DNA from: Acidimicrobiia bacterium
Lineage (GTDB): Bacteria; Actinomycetota; Acidimicrobiia; Acidimicrobiales; Poriferisodalaceae
Reading direction: 5' to 3'
Assembly (NCBI GenBank): GCA_012960315.1
Contig: DUBN01000024.1
Location: 62,001-126,000, forward strand
DNA length: 64,000 nt
The notes under the pieces were generated by a model that worked only from the letters and a program-made list of their open reading frames with translations, made no database searches and was not told the DNA's origin. Made by a program: the position numbers and the translations under genes. Of the stretch, positions 27,939-36,138 are shown piece after piece (position 1 is the stretch's first letter; every line of letters begins with the position of its first letter).

Positions 27939-29098
27939 AAGTTGATTTTGTCGTACCGCGATACGGGCCGGTAGGTGGCGCCGAGAATGCAGTAAGCGCG
28001 CTCGCTAAGAGGGTCGCGAAACATCCCGGTTGGGAAGTTCATCTTCACGCAACGTGCGCAAAATCGTCAAATACGTGGGCGAACGAAGAAGAGCCAGGAA
28101 GTAAGCAAGTCGGCCCTCTGTGGGTCCACCAACATCTCGTTGACTCTGGACGCACTACCGAATGGCCAGAACTTGACCGCCGTGTCCAGGAAGGTCCATC
28201 TAGCATTGATGCGACCACTCAAGATCTGTTTTTTCACCATCAAGGGCCAGTTAGCAACGCTATGGCTCATGCTGTATCGACCTCCAATGCTGATCTGGTC
28301 ATTTTTGCGCCATACCTTTTTTGGCCCACTATTGCCCTCGCCCCGACAGTGATCGAAAAAGCCGTCATCGTTCCGGCAGCTCATGATGAACCTTTTCTGC
28401 GTTTGTCTCGAGTAAGAGAGGTTCTACAAGACAGCCGCGCTTTGATCTACGGGTCGCGTGCGGAACAGCGGCTGCTGCAAACGACTCACCCCATCGCCCA
28501 TTTACCCAGCACGGTTTTAGGTTGGGGGATAGAAGAAGCCAAGGGCAGCAATTCCGAAATTAGAACCGAACTAGGTCTCGACGACAGGCCCTACGCCATC
28601 TGTGTCGGACGCATAGAACACGCGAAAGGAACGCTAGGCCTGCTCAACTTCTGGCGCACCATGCGGGGCCGCGTTAAGGGCAACCATCGACTCGTATTGC
28701 TGGGGGAACCCAGTCTTCCAATTGAACAAGACGACGACGTTATTGTTGTGCGCGGAGCAAATGACGACGCTAAATGGTCTTTATTGCGTGACGCTGATTT
28801 CCTAATTAATCCTTCAGCGATGGAGTCTTTTTCTTTAGTCTTATTCGAGGCATGGGCTGCCGGCATTCCTGTTCTCGTTAACGGTTACTGCGACACGACT
28901 CGAGAACACGTCGCCGAAGCAAACGGCGGATTGTGGTACCGCAACTACGGTGAATTTGAAGTAGCCGTCGAGCGACTCGCAACTGACCAAGAACTTCGTC
29001 TACGGCTGGCTGCCAACGGTCAAACCTTCGCCGCCGAGGTGTATGGATGGACCAGCATTGTCGACCGTTTCACAGCCTTCTGTGAACAACTGTCGTGA
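27935..29098 (+). CDS. Family 4 glycosyltransferase (third of the tandem set)
   Basis: A 387-residue GT-B enzyme of a different subgroup: MKVDFVVPRYGPVGGAENAV at the N-terminus (glycine-rich acceptor loop), YAICVGRIEHAKGTLGLLNF at the linker, and the donor-site NPSAMESFSLVLFEAWAAG (EX7E). It is coupled to the preceding gene by an ATGA overlap. The next gene, cofD, starts about 50 bases downstream and may be read from the same transcript. Confidence 0.87.
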   Translation: MKVDFVVPRYGPVGGAENAVSALAKRVAKHPGWEVHLHATCAKSSNTWANEEEPGSKQVGPLWVHQHLVDSGRTTEWPELDRRVQEGPSSIDATTQDLFFHHQGPVSNAMAHAVSTSNADLVIFAPYLFWPTIALAPTVIEKAVIVPAAHDEPFLRLSRVREVLQDSRALIYGSRAEQRLLQTTHPIAHLPSTVLGWGIEEAKGSNSEIRTELGLDDRPYAICVGRIEHAKGTLGLLNFWRTMRGRVKGNHRLVLLGEPSLPIEQDDDVIVVRGANDDAKWSLLRDADFLINPSAMESFSLVLFEAWAAGIPVLVNGYCDTTREHVAEANGGLWYRNYGEFEVAVERLATDQELRLRLAANGQTFAAEVYGWTSIVDRFTAFCEQLS

Positions 29099-29150
29099 CT
29101 GTCGCTACTTTCACCTAGGTCACTACCCATCGGGGTTAGGCTCGCAGGTT

Positions 29151-30113
29151 GTGCCTGAGGATCGTCGAGTAGCGGTGATAGCTGGCGGTGTCGGAGCTGC
29201 CAAATTTCTGCGTGGCCTACTCAAATTTTACCCCAATGAGCTCGTCACGGCCGTTGTGAATGTTGCCGACGATTTTCATCTTCACGGGCTGTCAATTAGT
29301 CCTGATCTTGACACGGTGGCGTACACGATCAGCAACCAGGTCAACCCTGAAACCGGTTGGGGTCGAACGGGTGAGAGTTGGCGTGTCATGACTGAGCTTG
29401 AAAAGCTCGGTGGACATACCTGGTTCAGTCTGGGGGACCTGGATCTTGCTCTCCATCTCTACCGAACGCAACGACTGGCCGAAGGCGCGACCCTCAGTGA
29501 TGTCACTCGGGAGATATGTGCCAGTTGGGGAATAACGGCAAAACTTTTACCAGCGACTGACACAAAGATCAGTACCCAACTGAAGGTTCGCGATAAAGAT
29601 TGGGTCGACTTTCAAGATTATTTCGTGGCGCAACAGCACAGCTTGCCCATAACAGACGTGCGCTTTTCGGGCATTGAGAGCGCGTCACCCGGTCCTGGAG
29701 TAATCCCTTCGCTCGAAGAAGCCGACATCATCATCATTGCGCCATCCAATCCGATCGTGTCGGTGAATCCGGTACTTGAAATCTCGGGAATTCGCGAAAC
29801 TCTACAAAGCAGGAAAGAGACGGTCGTGGCCATTTCACCGATAGTTGGTGGTGCGGCGTTAAAGGGTCCGGCCTCGCGGATGCTTGAGGAACTCGGTTAT
29901 GAAAGAAGCGCTGTAGGGGTAGCGGATTTGTACAAAGACGTCGCTGCAATTCTGGTCATTGATGAAGTTGATGCAGGGCTGTCGTCTCGAATCGAGTCTG
30001 AGGGAATTCGAACGTTGGTGACCGACACGATTATGAGTGATCCGGAACGGGCTGCTCACTTGGCCAAAGCCACACTCGAGTGTTTGTTCTCGAGCAAGGA
30101 GGGACCTCTATGA
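29151..30113 (+). CDS. cofD: 2-phospho-L-lactate transferase (F420 biosynthesis)
   Basis: CofD/FbiA transfers a phospholactyl-type group (phosphoenolpyruvyl in actinobacteria) to the deazaflavin Fo, giving the F420-0 skeleton. The protein starts with the family glycine-rich loop VAVIAGGVGAAKFLRGL and has VNVADDFHLHGLSISPDLDT, SLGDLDLALHLYRT and IAPSNPIVSVNPVL, all CofD signatures. The frame is open back to 29043 inside the preceding GT4, but a GTG at 29151 gives a family-like N-terminus (320 residues). It overlaps cofE by four bases. Confidence 0.93.
   Translation: MPEDRRVAVIAGGVGAAKFLRGLLKFYPNELVTAVVNVADDFHLHGLSISPDLDTVAYTISNQVNPETGWGRTGESWRVMTELEKLGGHTWFSLGDLDLALHLYRTQRLAEGATLSDVTREICASWGITAKLLPATDTKISTQLKVRDKDWVDFQDYFVAQQHSLPITDVRFSGIESASPGPGVIPSLEEADIIIIAPSNPIVSVNPVLEISGIRETLQSRKETVVAISPIVGGAALKGPASRMLEELGYERSAVGVADLYKDVAAILVIDEVDAGLSSRIESEGIRTLVTDTIMSDPERAAHLAKATLECLFSSKEGPL
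30096..30103 (+). promoter_or_regulatory. Ribosome-binding site of cofE
   Basis: AAGGAGGG sits six to seven bases before the ATG at 30110. It fixes the start there rather than at 30080 and is one of the strongest Shine-Dalgarno sequences in the window. Confidence 0.8.
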
Positions 30114-30820
30114 GTCTGGTAATTCATCCTGTGCATGGAATTCCAGAAATTACCGCTGGTGTTGACCTCGGCGACCTGATCGGCGGGGTCTGCTATTCGG
30201 CGGATTTTGGTCTCGTCGACGGTGATGTCTTGGTGGTGACACAAAAGATTGTTTCCAAGGCCGAAGGGGCGATGGTCGAAATCGATCAGAACGATCCGCT
30301 TTCACATAAACCCATCGTTGAGCGTGAAGCGGTCAGAATTTTGCGCCGCCGAGGAGATCTAATTATTACCCAAACCAAACATGGGTTTGTGTGTGCCAAC
30401 GCAGGAATCGATCTATCAAACGTTGCTCGAGGTCACGCAGCGTTGTTACCCGAAGATAGTGATCGCTCTGCGCGTAGAATTCGTGATCGCATTCGCGGCA
30501 CCCAAGGACTTTCAGTTGGGGTCATTGTTTCCGACACCTTCGGACGTCCGTGGCGACGAGGGGTAACCGACGTGGCAATCGGCTGCGCTGGCATCGCAGC
30601 CGTCGTGGATCTTCGCGGAACAGAAGATGCGTTCGGACGAGAACTCATGGTCACTGAGGTCTGTGTAGCTGATGAGTTGGCTGCCGCAGCAGACCTAGTG
30701 TGTGGAAAAGCCGAGGGCGTTCCCGTTGCGCTTGTGCGGGGGGTAGACCCAACCTGGTTGAGGGACAGCTCAATTCGCGAAGAAGTCGTCCGGAACCCCA
30801 CTGAGGACCTGTTTCGTTAA
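30110..30820 (+). CDS. cofE: Coenzyme F420 gamma-glutamyl ligase
   Basis: CofE adds glutamates to F420-0 using GTP. The 236-residue protein shows VDGDVLVVTQKIVSKAEG, TKHGFVCANAGIDLSNV, SDTFGRPWRRGVTDVAIG and the C-terminal KAEGVPVALVRGVD, all family motifs. It is a single-domain form: the FMN/nitroreductase domain fused at the C-terminus of mycobacterial FbiB is absent, so a separate reductase must supply the last reduction if it occurs. Coupled to cofD by ATGA with a strong ribosome-binding site. It converges on the manC-like gene with a seven-base gap. Confidence 0.94.
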   Translation: MSLVIHPVHGIPEITAGVDLGDLIGGVCYSADFGLVDGDVLVVTQKIVSKAEGAMVEIDQNDPLSHKPIVEREAVRILRRRGDLIITQTKHGFVCANAGIDLSNVARGHAALLPEDSDRSARRIRDRIRGTQGLSVGVIVSDTFGRPWRRGVTDVAIGCAGIAAVVDLRGTEDAFGRELMVTEVCVADELAAAADLVCGKAEGVPVALVRGVDPTWLRDSSIREEVVRNPTEDLFR

Positions 30821-30827
30821 CTGGGGT

Positions 30828-31820
30828 CTATCCCTCTGGACGCTTGACAGCAATCAAATGTTCGCCTCTCTCGACCCTCTGGCCACAGCCGATTACGCAG
30901 CGCTCAAGTCTCGCCCCCTCACCGACGTACACCGCATCAGCAAGTACGGAGTCGATGACAGTAGCTTTCGCGTTTACCTGACAGTCGCGAAACAACACCG
31001 AACGTTGGATACGTGCACCGGCGCCTATTCTGCTGTCGACTCCAATCACTGAGTCGACCACCTCTGCGCTTGGATCGAGGTGAGCGAGTGCTAATTCCGC
31101 TCGACGTAACCTTCGTCCAAGCAAGACATCCAAGTTCGCTTCGAGGAACTGCTCTGGTGTTCCGGTGTCCAACCAGTAGGTCGAAGACGGCAAGGCGTAA
31201 AGAGTTCCGGCGCGAGTCAACTCAGGAAAGGTTTCTCTTTCTATCGAGACTTCGATTCCGCCTGGAATACGTTCGATGACCGACGGTTCAAGAACGTACG
31301 TACCCGCGTTGACATTGTTGGAAGGAGCCCGATCGGCTTCCGGCTTTTCGACAAACTCTTTGACCTGACCATCAGGTGATGTCGATACCACCCCGAAGCG
31401 CGATGGGTCAGGCACGGGCTGCAATGCGATAGTGGCTTCGGCTTTGTGCTCGCGATGAAACTCGATTAGTGCGGTGATGTCGAGGTCAGTCAAAACATCG
31501 CCGTTCGACACTAGAAAAGTGTCGTCGACGCCAAATTCATCAGTTGCAAATCGAACTGCTCCTGCGGTCCCTCTCGGTTCTGGCTCCACTGCTACCCGAT
31601 ACGGAATTCCCGCTATTTGGCCGTCAGGATACGCGTTCAAAAAATCGTCAGGGCGGTAACCGAGGGATAAGCCCACTTCTTCTACCCCGTGTGTGGCTAA
31701 ATGACCGACTACCCATTCGATCATTGGAACACCACAGATCGGCAGCATCTGTTTTGGTAGGTCAGCAGTCAGAGGTCGTAACCGAGTACCGAAGCCTCCG
31801 ACAAGCACGACCGCGAGCAT
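30828..31820 (-). CDS. Mannose-1-phosphate guanylyltransferase-like NDP-sugar pyrophosphorylase
   Basis: The 330-residue protein has the nucleotidyltransferase loop VLVGGFGTRLRPLTADLPKQ, the metal/substrate site FLVSNGDVLTDLD, EKPEADR with NNVNAGTYVLE, and a C-terminal left-handed beta-helix of hexapeptides (VVDSVIGVDSRIGAGARI). It matches mycobacterial Rv3264c (ManC-type GDP-mannose pyrophosphorylase) in architecture and placement near cofD/cofE. With PGI/PMI and ManB it would complete GDP-mannose synthesis; a GlcNAc- or glucose-1-P specificity cannot be excluded. Confidence 0.85.
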   Translation of the reverse strand: MLAVVLVGGFGTRLRPLTADLPKQMLPICGVPMIEWVVGHLATHGVEEVGLSLGYRPDDFLNAYPDGQIAGIPYRVAVEPEPRGTAGAVRFATDEFGVDDTFLVSNGDVLTDLDITALIEFHREHKAEATIALQPVPDPSRFGVVSTSPDGQVKEFVEKPEADRAPSNNVNAGTYVLEPSVIERIPGGIEVSIERETFPELTRAGTLYALPSSTYWLDTGTPEQFLEANLDVLLGRRLRRAELALAHLDPSAEVVDSVIGVDSRIGAGARIQRSVLFRDCQVNAKATVIDSVLADAVYVGEGARLERCVIGCGQRVERGEHLIAVKRPEG

Positions 31821-31826
31821 CTTGAC

Positions 31827-32615
31827 TCAGTTGTCGTTGGGTTCGTCCGACTCTGGTACTTCGCTGGTCGGTTCTTCAGTGGCGAAGGGTTCGTCGGTAG
31901 TCGGCACAACTGGGCCCGTCTGATCTCCCTCATTCTGTCCTAGAGGTCGCTGTTCATCTGAAAGTCCTAGGTATTGGCGTAGGTAAGCGTCGTCGGGGCG
32001 AGGGATCTCAGAATCGTCCGCTCCTTCGGCCACCACAGCAAACATCAAGAGTTGTCCATTTTCATTAAGTCGCACATCACGAAGGTCCTCGGTGAAGACA
32101 ACGGGTTTTTCAGCAGCCAACGTATTCCACTTCAAGACACGAATCTCTGCGCGCTCGCCGTCACATTCAAAGTCGTTTTCGGAAAGGACCTGTCCGTTTG
32201 GCAACTCGAAAGTGTTGTCATCTAACACCGTTTGGTTTTCATTGAAGAAGGCACCAAGGGTGGCGTATTGACCGGTGACAGTACTTACGAACGGGTGGAT
32301 ATGGATTAGACCATCGCCATGGGTGTGAATACCCGTCCGGTCGTCGGCAGAGTCGTTCTCAAAGACCATGGGGGAAAGTTCGTCACAGACATACACGCTG
32401 TATGCAGAATGCCAATGGTCATCTAACGAAGGATCACCAGCTGGGGCTAGGTCTGAGCGTTGATCTCGCGCAACGAACACCAGAGCGATGCCTAGTAACG
32501 CAACGAGGATCATCGCTGCGGGGAAAAGAATGTTGCGGTCACCACCGCCGCCTTTACCGCCGGCTCCGGTGCTTGCGGCTTTGGCTACCTTCTTAGCTGC
32601 TGCTGATCTGGCCAT
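31827..32615 (-). CDS. His-rich single-pass membrane protein of unknown function
   Basis: About 262 residues: a basic Ala/Lys/Gly-rich cytoplasmic leader, one membrane helix (ILFPAAMILVALLGIALVFV) and an extracytoplasmic domain. That domain has DHWHSAYSVYVCDELSPM and GIHTHGDGLIHIHPF, a dense set of histidines with two well-separated cysteines that could bind a metal, then an acidic Pro/Thr/Glu tail. I do not recognise a named family. It lies six bases downstream of the stop side of the manC-like gene on the same strand, so it precedes that gene in transcription. Start: ATG at 32615; a TTG at 32627 would add four residues. Confidence 0.7.
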   Translation of the reverse strand: MARSAAAKKVAKAASTGAGGKGGGGDRNILFPAAMILVALLGIALVFVARDQRSDLAPAGDPSLDDHWHSAYSVYVCDELSPMVFENDSADDRTGIHTHGDGLIHIHPFVSTVTGQYATLGAFFNENQTVLDDNTFELPNGQVLSENDFECDGERAEIRVLKWNTLAAEKPVVFTEDLRDVRLNENGQLLMFAVVAEGADDSEIPRPDDAYLRQYLGLSDEQRPLGQNEGDQTGPVVPTTDEPFATEEPTSEVPESDEPNDN

Positions 32616-32672
32616 ACGGTTCGCCAAGTTACCGTCTGGAGGTCCCGGTTCCGCATACTTGAGGTTCTCTGC

Positions 32673-33893
32673 TCATTTTTTGAGTTCAGAAAAGAGATCG
32701 TTATAGCTGTCGGCTACTGCTTCAGCTGATAGCCACTGTTCGGCAAATCGTCGTGCTTCGAGGCCTGCAGCAACACGGCCGTTAGGGTCGTCTATGAGCG
32801 CTGAGAGGGCGTCTATGAAGGCCTCGGTGTCCCCGGCAGGAACACTTCTACCGGCCCCAGACTGGGTGACAATGAGGTCAATTTCTGTTCCGGGATCGAC
32901 ACTGGCAAGTACTGGGCGGCCTGCGGCCAGGATTGAATAAATTTTCGAGGGCACACTGATAGAGCCCATGCCAGGTTGAAGTGGCACGAGGTGGATGTCG
33001 CCCGCGGCAAGTAATTCGTTGAGTCGATTGCGCGGCTGGTACTCCATGAAAGTCACGTTCGGCAGCTCTTCAGCTTCCGTTTCGAAGTGAGCTCGCCTTG
33101 ATCCGTCGCCATTAATGACGAAAACCACGTCGTCGCGGTCACGAAATTGTCGGGCGGCTTCAATGATGAGTTCTAAGGGTTGAGAAAAACCGACGTTGCC
33201 CGCGTACATCACGACCGTTTCATCGGTTAATCCGAGTTCACGGCGATAAGAGTTATTTGGTGTTGTCGGATAAAGGGAATGGGTATCGACGAAGTTGGGT
33301 ATGACTCGAAGTTTTTCTTCGTTGTCAACTCGAGGAGCTAGTCGTTTTCGTAAGTCATCTGAGAGCACTACGACCGCGTCAGACCGCGCATAGCTGAACA
33401 GTTCAAGTCTTCGCAAAATGTTGAGCAACCGACTATCAGTGAGAGTTCCGGTAGCCACAGCGGCGTCAGGGTGAACATCTTGAACGTTCAGCACGAGCGG
33501 CGCTCGATGTCGTTTGGCCGCGATCCATCCGGCTGAGGCGAGCGTCAACGGGGGGCTCATCACCAGGACCAGGTCGCTCCGCCGGGTGAACACCGAAACC
33601 AGCATCGCCATGAGGCTGAAGGCACCGAACGCCGCCGCTCGGGAGAAGAGGTTGGTTCGGTTAGCCGAGGCGAAGGGATGAATGCGGGTGATTCGACCCC
33701 AGGCCGTTTTTTCTCTCCTTATGAGTCGGCCTCGCCATTCGGGTTCGATGGAGTGACGGCGATACCAAGGCACTGTTGTCACGACATGAACGCGATGACC
33801 GAATCGGCCAAATTCTTGAACAAGTCGGGTCATGACATCGCCTGTTGGCGCAACGTCGGGGGCGAAGTGTGGGCAAATGATCGTGATGTTCAT
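32673..33893 (-). CDS. WbuB-type family 4 glycosyltransferase
   Basis: The 406-residue protein starts ITIICPHFAPDVAPTGDVM, then VHVVTTVPWYR, SPPLTLASAGWIAAKR, NVQDVHPDAAVATG and a C-terminal SKIYSILAAGRPVLASVDPG. This series matches the WbuB/WcaI subgroup, which typically transfers amino or deoxy sugars in O-antigen and capsule synthesis and lacks the standard EX7E spacing. Upstream is another GT4 ending 11 bases before its ATG. Confidence 0.86.
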   Translation of the reverse strand: MNITIICPHFAPDVAPTGDVMTRLVQEFGRFGHRVHVVTTVPWYRRHSIEPEWRGRLIRREKTAWGRITRIHPFASANRTNLFSRAAAFGAFSLMAMLVSVFTRRSDLVLVMSPPLTLASAGWIAAKRHRAPLVLNVQDVHPDAAVATGTLTDSRLLNILRRLELFSYARSDAVVVLSDDLRKRLAPRVDNEEKLRVIPNFVDTHSLYPTTPNNSYRRELGLTDETVVMYAGNVGFSQPLELIIEAARQFRDRDDVVFVINGDGSRRAHFETEAEELPNVTFMEYQPRNRLNELLAAGDIHLVPLQPGMGSISVPSKIYSILAAGRPVLASVDPGTEIDLIVTQSGAGRSVPAGDTEAFIDALSALIDDPNGRVAAGLEARRFAEQWLSAEAVADSYNDLFSELKK

Positions 33894-33904
33894 CTAGTCG
33901 CACC

Positions 33905-34987
33905 CTAGGAGCGGAGGAGTTCGCGGTAAACAGCGAGCTGAGCGGCGGACGTTCGGTGATTTGAAAAATCGGCGGCTCGTTGAGCGCCCGAATCAATTAG
34001 TACTTGTCGGTGCTCTAGGTGGTACATGCGTTGCACCGCGTCGATCCACGTTTCGATGTCGAGGGGGATAGTGATCCCGCCGTTTCCCACTGTTTCTAGG
34101 ACAGCACCGTGCTCGCTTGCGATTACCGGGCAGCCTCTGGCCATCGCTTCGATGATCGGTTGTCCGAATCCTTCGTATTGTGAAGGAAACACGGTGCAGA
34201 GGGCTTGCCTGTACAGCGTGTCGAGTTGTTGGTCAGCGACCACTCCTAGGTGCATGATTCGGTCCGCGGCGGAGGAGCGACGTATCGCCGTCAGTGTCTC
34301 ATCATGTGATGAGCCCTTCCCGCCGGTGAACACCAAATGAACATCGCTCATTTGCTCCACAAGCTCAATGAGGAACTTATGGGACTTGTGAGGCCAGGTG
34401 ACGGCCGGGTAAAGCAAGAATTTGCCCGCAGCAGCAATGGGGGGTTCTTGTTCTCGGGGGGTTTGAACATCAAAAGCGGGCGGCACTAGGCGACATTGTT
34501 CTTTCGGAAACCCGAAATGGCGATGCAGCGAATCAGCACAGAATTCACTTGGCACGCAAACAAGGTCAGCAGTGTCAAGAGCCCGTAAAATTGTGTTGTT
34601 TAGAAATGCTCGTTTCGTTCCCGAAAAGTTGTGGGGGATGTCGCGATATTGGACGTCGTAGATGGTGACAACCGATTTCGCCTTCGAATTGTGGTTGGGC
34701 AGTGTGCCCCCCATGTGGTGCACCAATGGGCTTCCTACGTCCATTCCGAATAGATGTCGTTCTCGAAAAATTCGACCGACCCGACCAAATGGTGCGTTTT
34801 GTTGATCAATCGTGAAGTACTGGGCCAGAAAAGGGTGCGCTTCACACACTCCAGGCGGGACCATCAATTGAATGGAGGGCCGGGCCTCAACTTCGCTAAG
34901 AGACTTCAGGAGTTGGGTCACGTACCTCTCTGAACCGCCGACGAGACCTGGGCGCAACCAGAGCAGGTTGACAGTCACATCGCTCAC
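33905..34987 (-). CDS. Family 4 glycosyltransferase
   Basis: A 360-residue GT-B enzyme starting at the GTG at 34987 (VNLLWLRPGLVGGSERYV), whose TGA-overlapping start (GTGA) couples it to the upstream GT4. Key elements: VTIYDVQYRDIPHNF, DLVCVPSEFCADSL, LLYPAVTWPHKSHKFLI and FPSQYEGFGQPIIEAMARGC (EX7E). The 'LLYPA..WPHKNH' wording is typical of rhamnosyl/mannosyl GT4 enzymes. The longer open frame (to 35035) lies within the neighbour and is not used. Confidence 0.87.
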   Translation of the reverse strand: MSDVTVNLLWLRPGLVGGSERYVTQLLKSLSEVEARPSIQLMVPPGVCEAHPFLAQYFTIDQQNAPFGRVGRIFRERHLFGMDVGSPLVHHMGGTLPNHNSKAKSVVTIYDVQYRDIPHNFSGTKRAFLNNTILRALDTADLVCVPSEFCADSLHRHFGFPKEQCRLVPPAFDVQTPREQEPPIAAAGKFLLYPAVTWPHKSHKFLIELVEQMSDVHLVFTGGKGSSHDETLTAIRRSSAADRIMHLGVVADQQLDTLYRQALCTVFPSQYEGFGQPIIEAMARGCPVIASEHGAVLETVGNGGITIPLDIETWIDAVQRMYHLEHRQVLIDSGAQRAADFSNHRTSAAQLAVYRELLRS

Positions 34988-36096
34988 AGCAGACTCCTGT
35001 AGACAGCAACAGTCGCTGATGCTGCACTGTCCCAACTGAAGGCCGTACTTCGTTCATAACCGCGCTGGGCTAGCTCTCGTGCGAAGTGGTAGTCGGTCAG
35101 AACCGTCCGCAGGGCATCGGCGAGATCACCCACCGATTTCGGGTCTATTGCAAGGGCGGCATCCCCGGCTACTTCCTCAGTCGAAGTTCCCTTGGAAGTG
35201 ACGACAGGCGTTCGATAGGACATGGCCTCAAGGACAGGCAAACCGAATCCTTCCAGAAGACTTGGATAACAAAACACTGTCGCCTCGCTGTAGAGCGCCG
35301 CGAGTTCGTCGATTGTGACTGCGCCTGTGATCACAACGCGGTTTTTCGTATCGGTATCCAGCGGATGTATGAGGTCTTGTGGCGTGATTCCCCAACCAGT
35401 TGGTCCGGCCAGTACCAGTTGAGTGTTGGTAGCGGAAGCAATTCTCGCGAAAGCATCGATAAGAGTCGGAATGTTTTTCCGTGGTTCTAAGGTTCCCACC
35501 GCGAGGACAAAGCTTCCGTCAATTCCAAAGCGTTGTCGCGCTTGTAACCCGGCTTCCTTTGTCACGGGTCTCGGATCGTGACCCAGCGGCACAAGGTGCA
35601 ACCGGTCAGCACCTAATCCTCCAGCTCGCAGATCGGCAGACGTGGCTGCCGACGGGCACAAGACCGCGTCGGCTCTTTCAAGCACTCGTCGCCACGAACG
35701 CTCGAAGAGCCGTCGCGCGCGACCTGGGAAACGTCCTGGAAAACGACGAAATGCCAAGTCATGGACACTGACCACAAGCGGCGCTGTGCTAGCGGGCGGA
35801 GGCACGATAGTAGTGGAATGGACTATGTCGTGACCTTTCACGTTCAGACGCGGAATAGGGCCACGTGACCATGCTTCGTACAGCAGTGGTCGGGGCAACT
35901 TTAGTTTTCGGACACTGATCGTGGGTGAAAAATCGGAAGGCGCTGGGCGTCGATGCCATGCTGAAAATCCTTGGACCTCGATGTCAGATCGGCGAGACAG
36001 CGCCGAAGCAAGGTCAACGGTCACTCGCCCCGTCCCCCCGGGCACGGGGTGCCACGCTGCCTCCATAGTCATGAGGACGCGTAGATCAGCGGTCAC
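34984..36096 (-). CDS. Family 4 glycosyltransferase
   Basis: The 370-residue enzyme has the acceptor loop HPVPGGTGRVTVDLASAL, VVSVHDLAFRRFPGRF, LAVGTLEPRKNIPTLIDAF and YPSLLEGFGLPVLEAMSY (EX7E), a classic mannosyltransferase-like GT4. I used the GTG at 36096 because AGGAG at 36104-36108 lies seven bases upstream; the frame is open to 36120. Overlaps the next GT4 by GTGA. The upstream gene ugd ends 43 bases away. Confidence 0.87.
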   Translation of the reverse strand: MTADLRVLMTMEAAWHPVPGGTGRVTVDLASALSRRSDIEVQGFSAWHRRPAPSDFSPTISVRKLKLPRPLLYEAWSRGPIPRLNVKGHDIVHSTTIVPPPASTAPLVVSVHDLAFRRFPGRFPGRARRLFERSWRRVLERADAVLCPSAATSADLRAGGLGADRLHLVPLGHDPRPVTKEAGLQARQRFGIDGSFVLAVGTLEPRKNIPTLIDAFARIASATNTQLVLAGPTGWGITPQDLIHPLDTDTKNRVVITGAVTIDELAALYSEATVFCYPSLLEGFGLPVLEAMSYRTPVVTSKGTSTEEVAGDAALAIDPKSVGDLADALRTVLTDYHFARELAQRGYERSTAFSWDSAASATVAVYRSLL

Positions 36097-36138
36097 ACAA
36101 ACACTCCTACACCATTTCAATCAGTTTTGAGCGGTTGG

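Noticed and set aside
29043-29150. Longer N-terminus for cofD
   Set aside because: The extra 36 residues lie over the end of the preceding GT4 gene and do not resemble the family, whose start is the glycine-rich loop; the GTG at 29151 is preferred.
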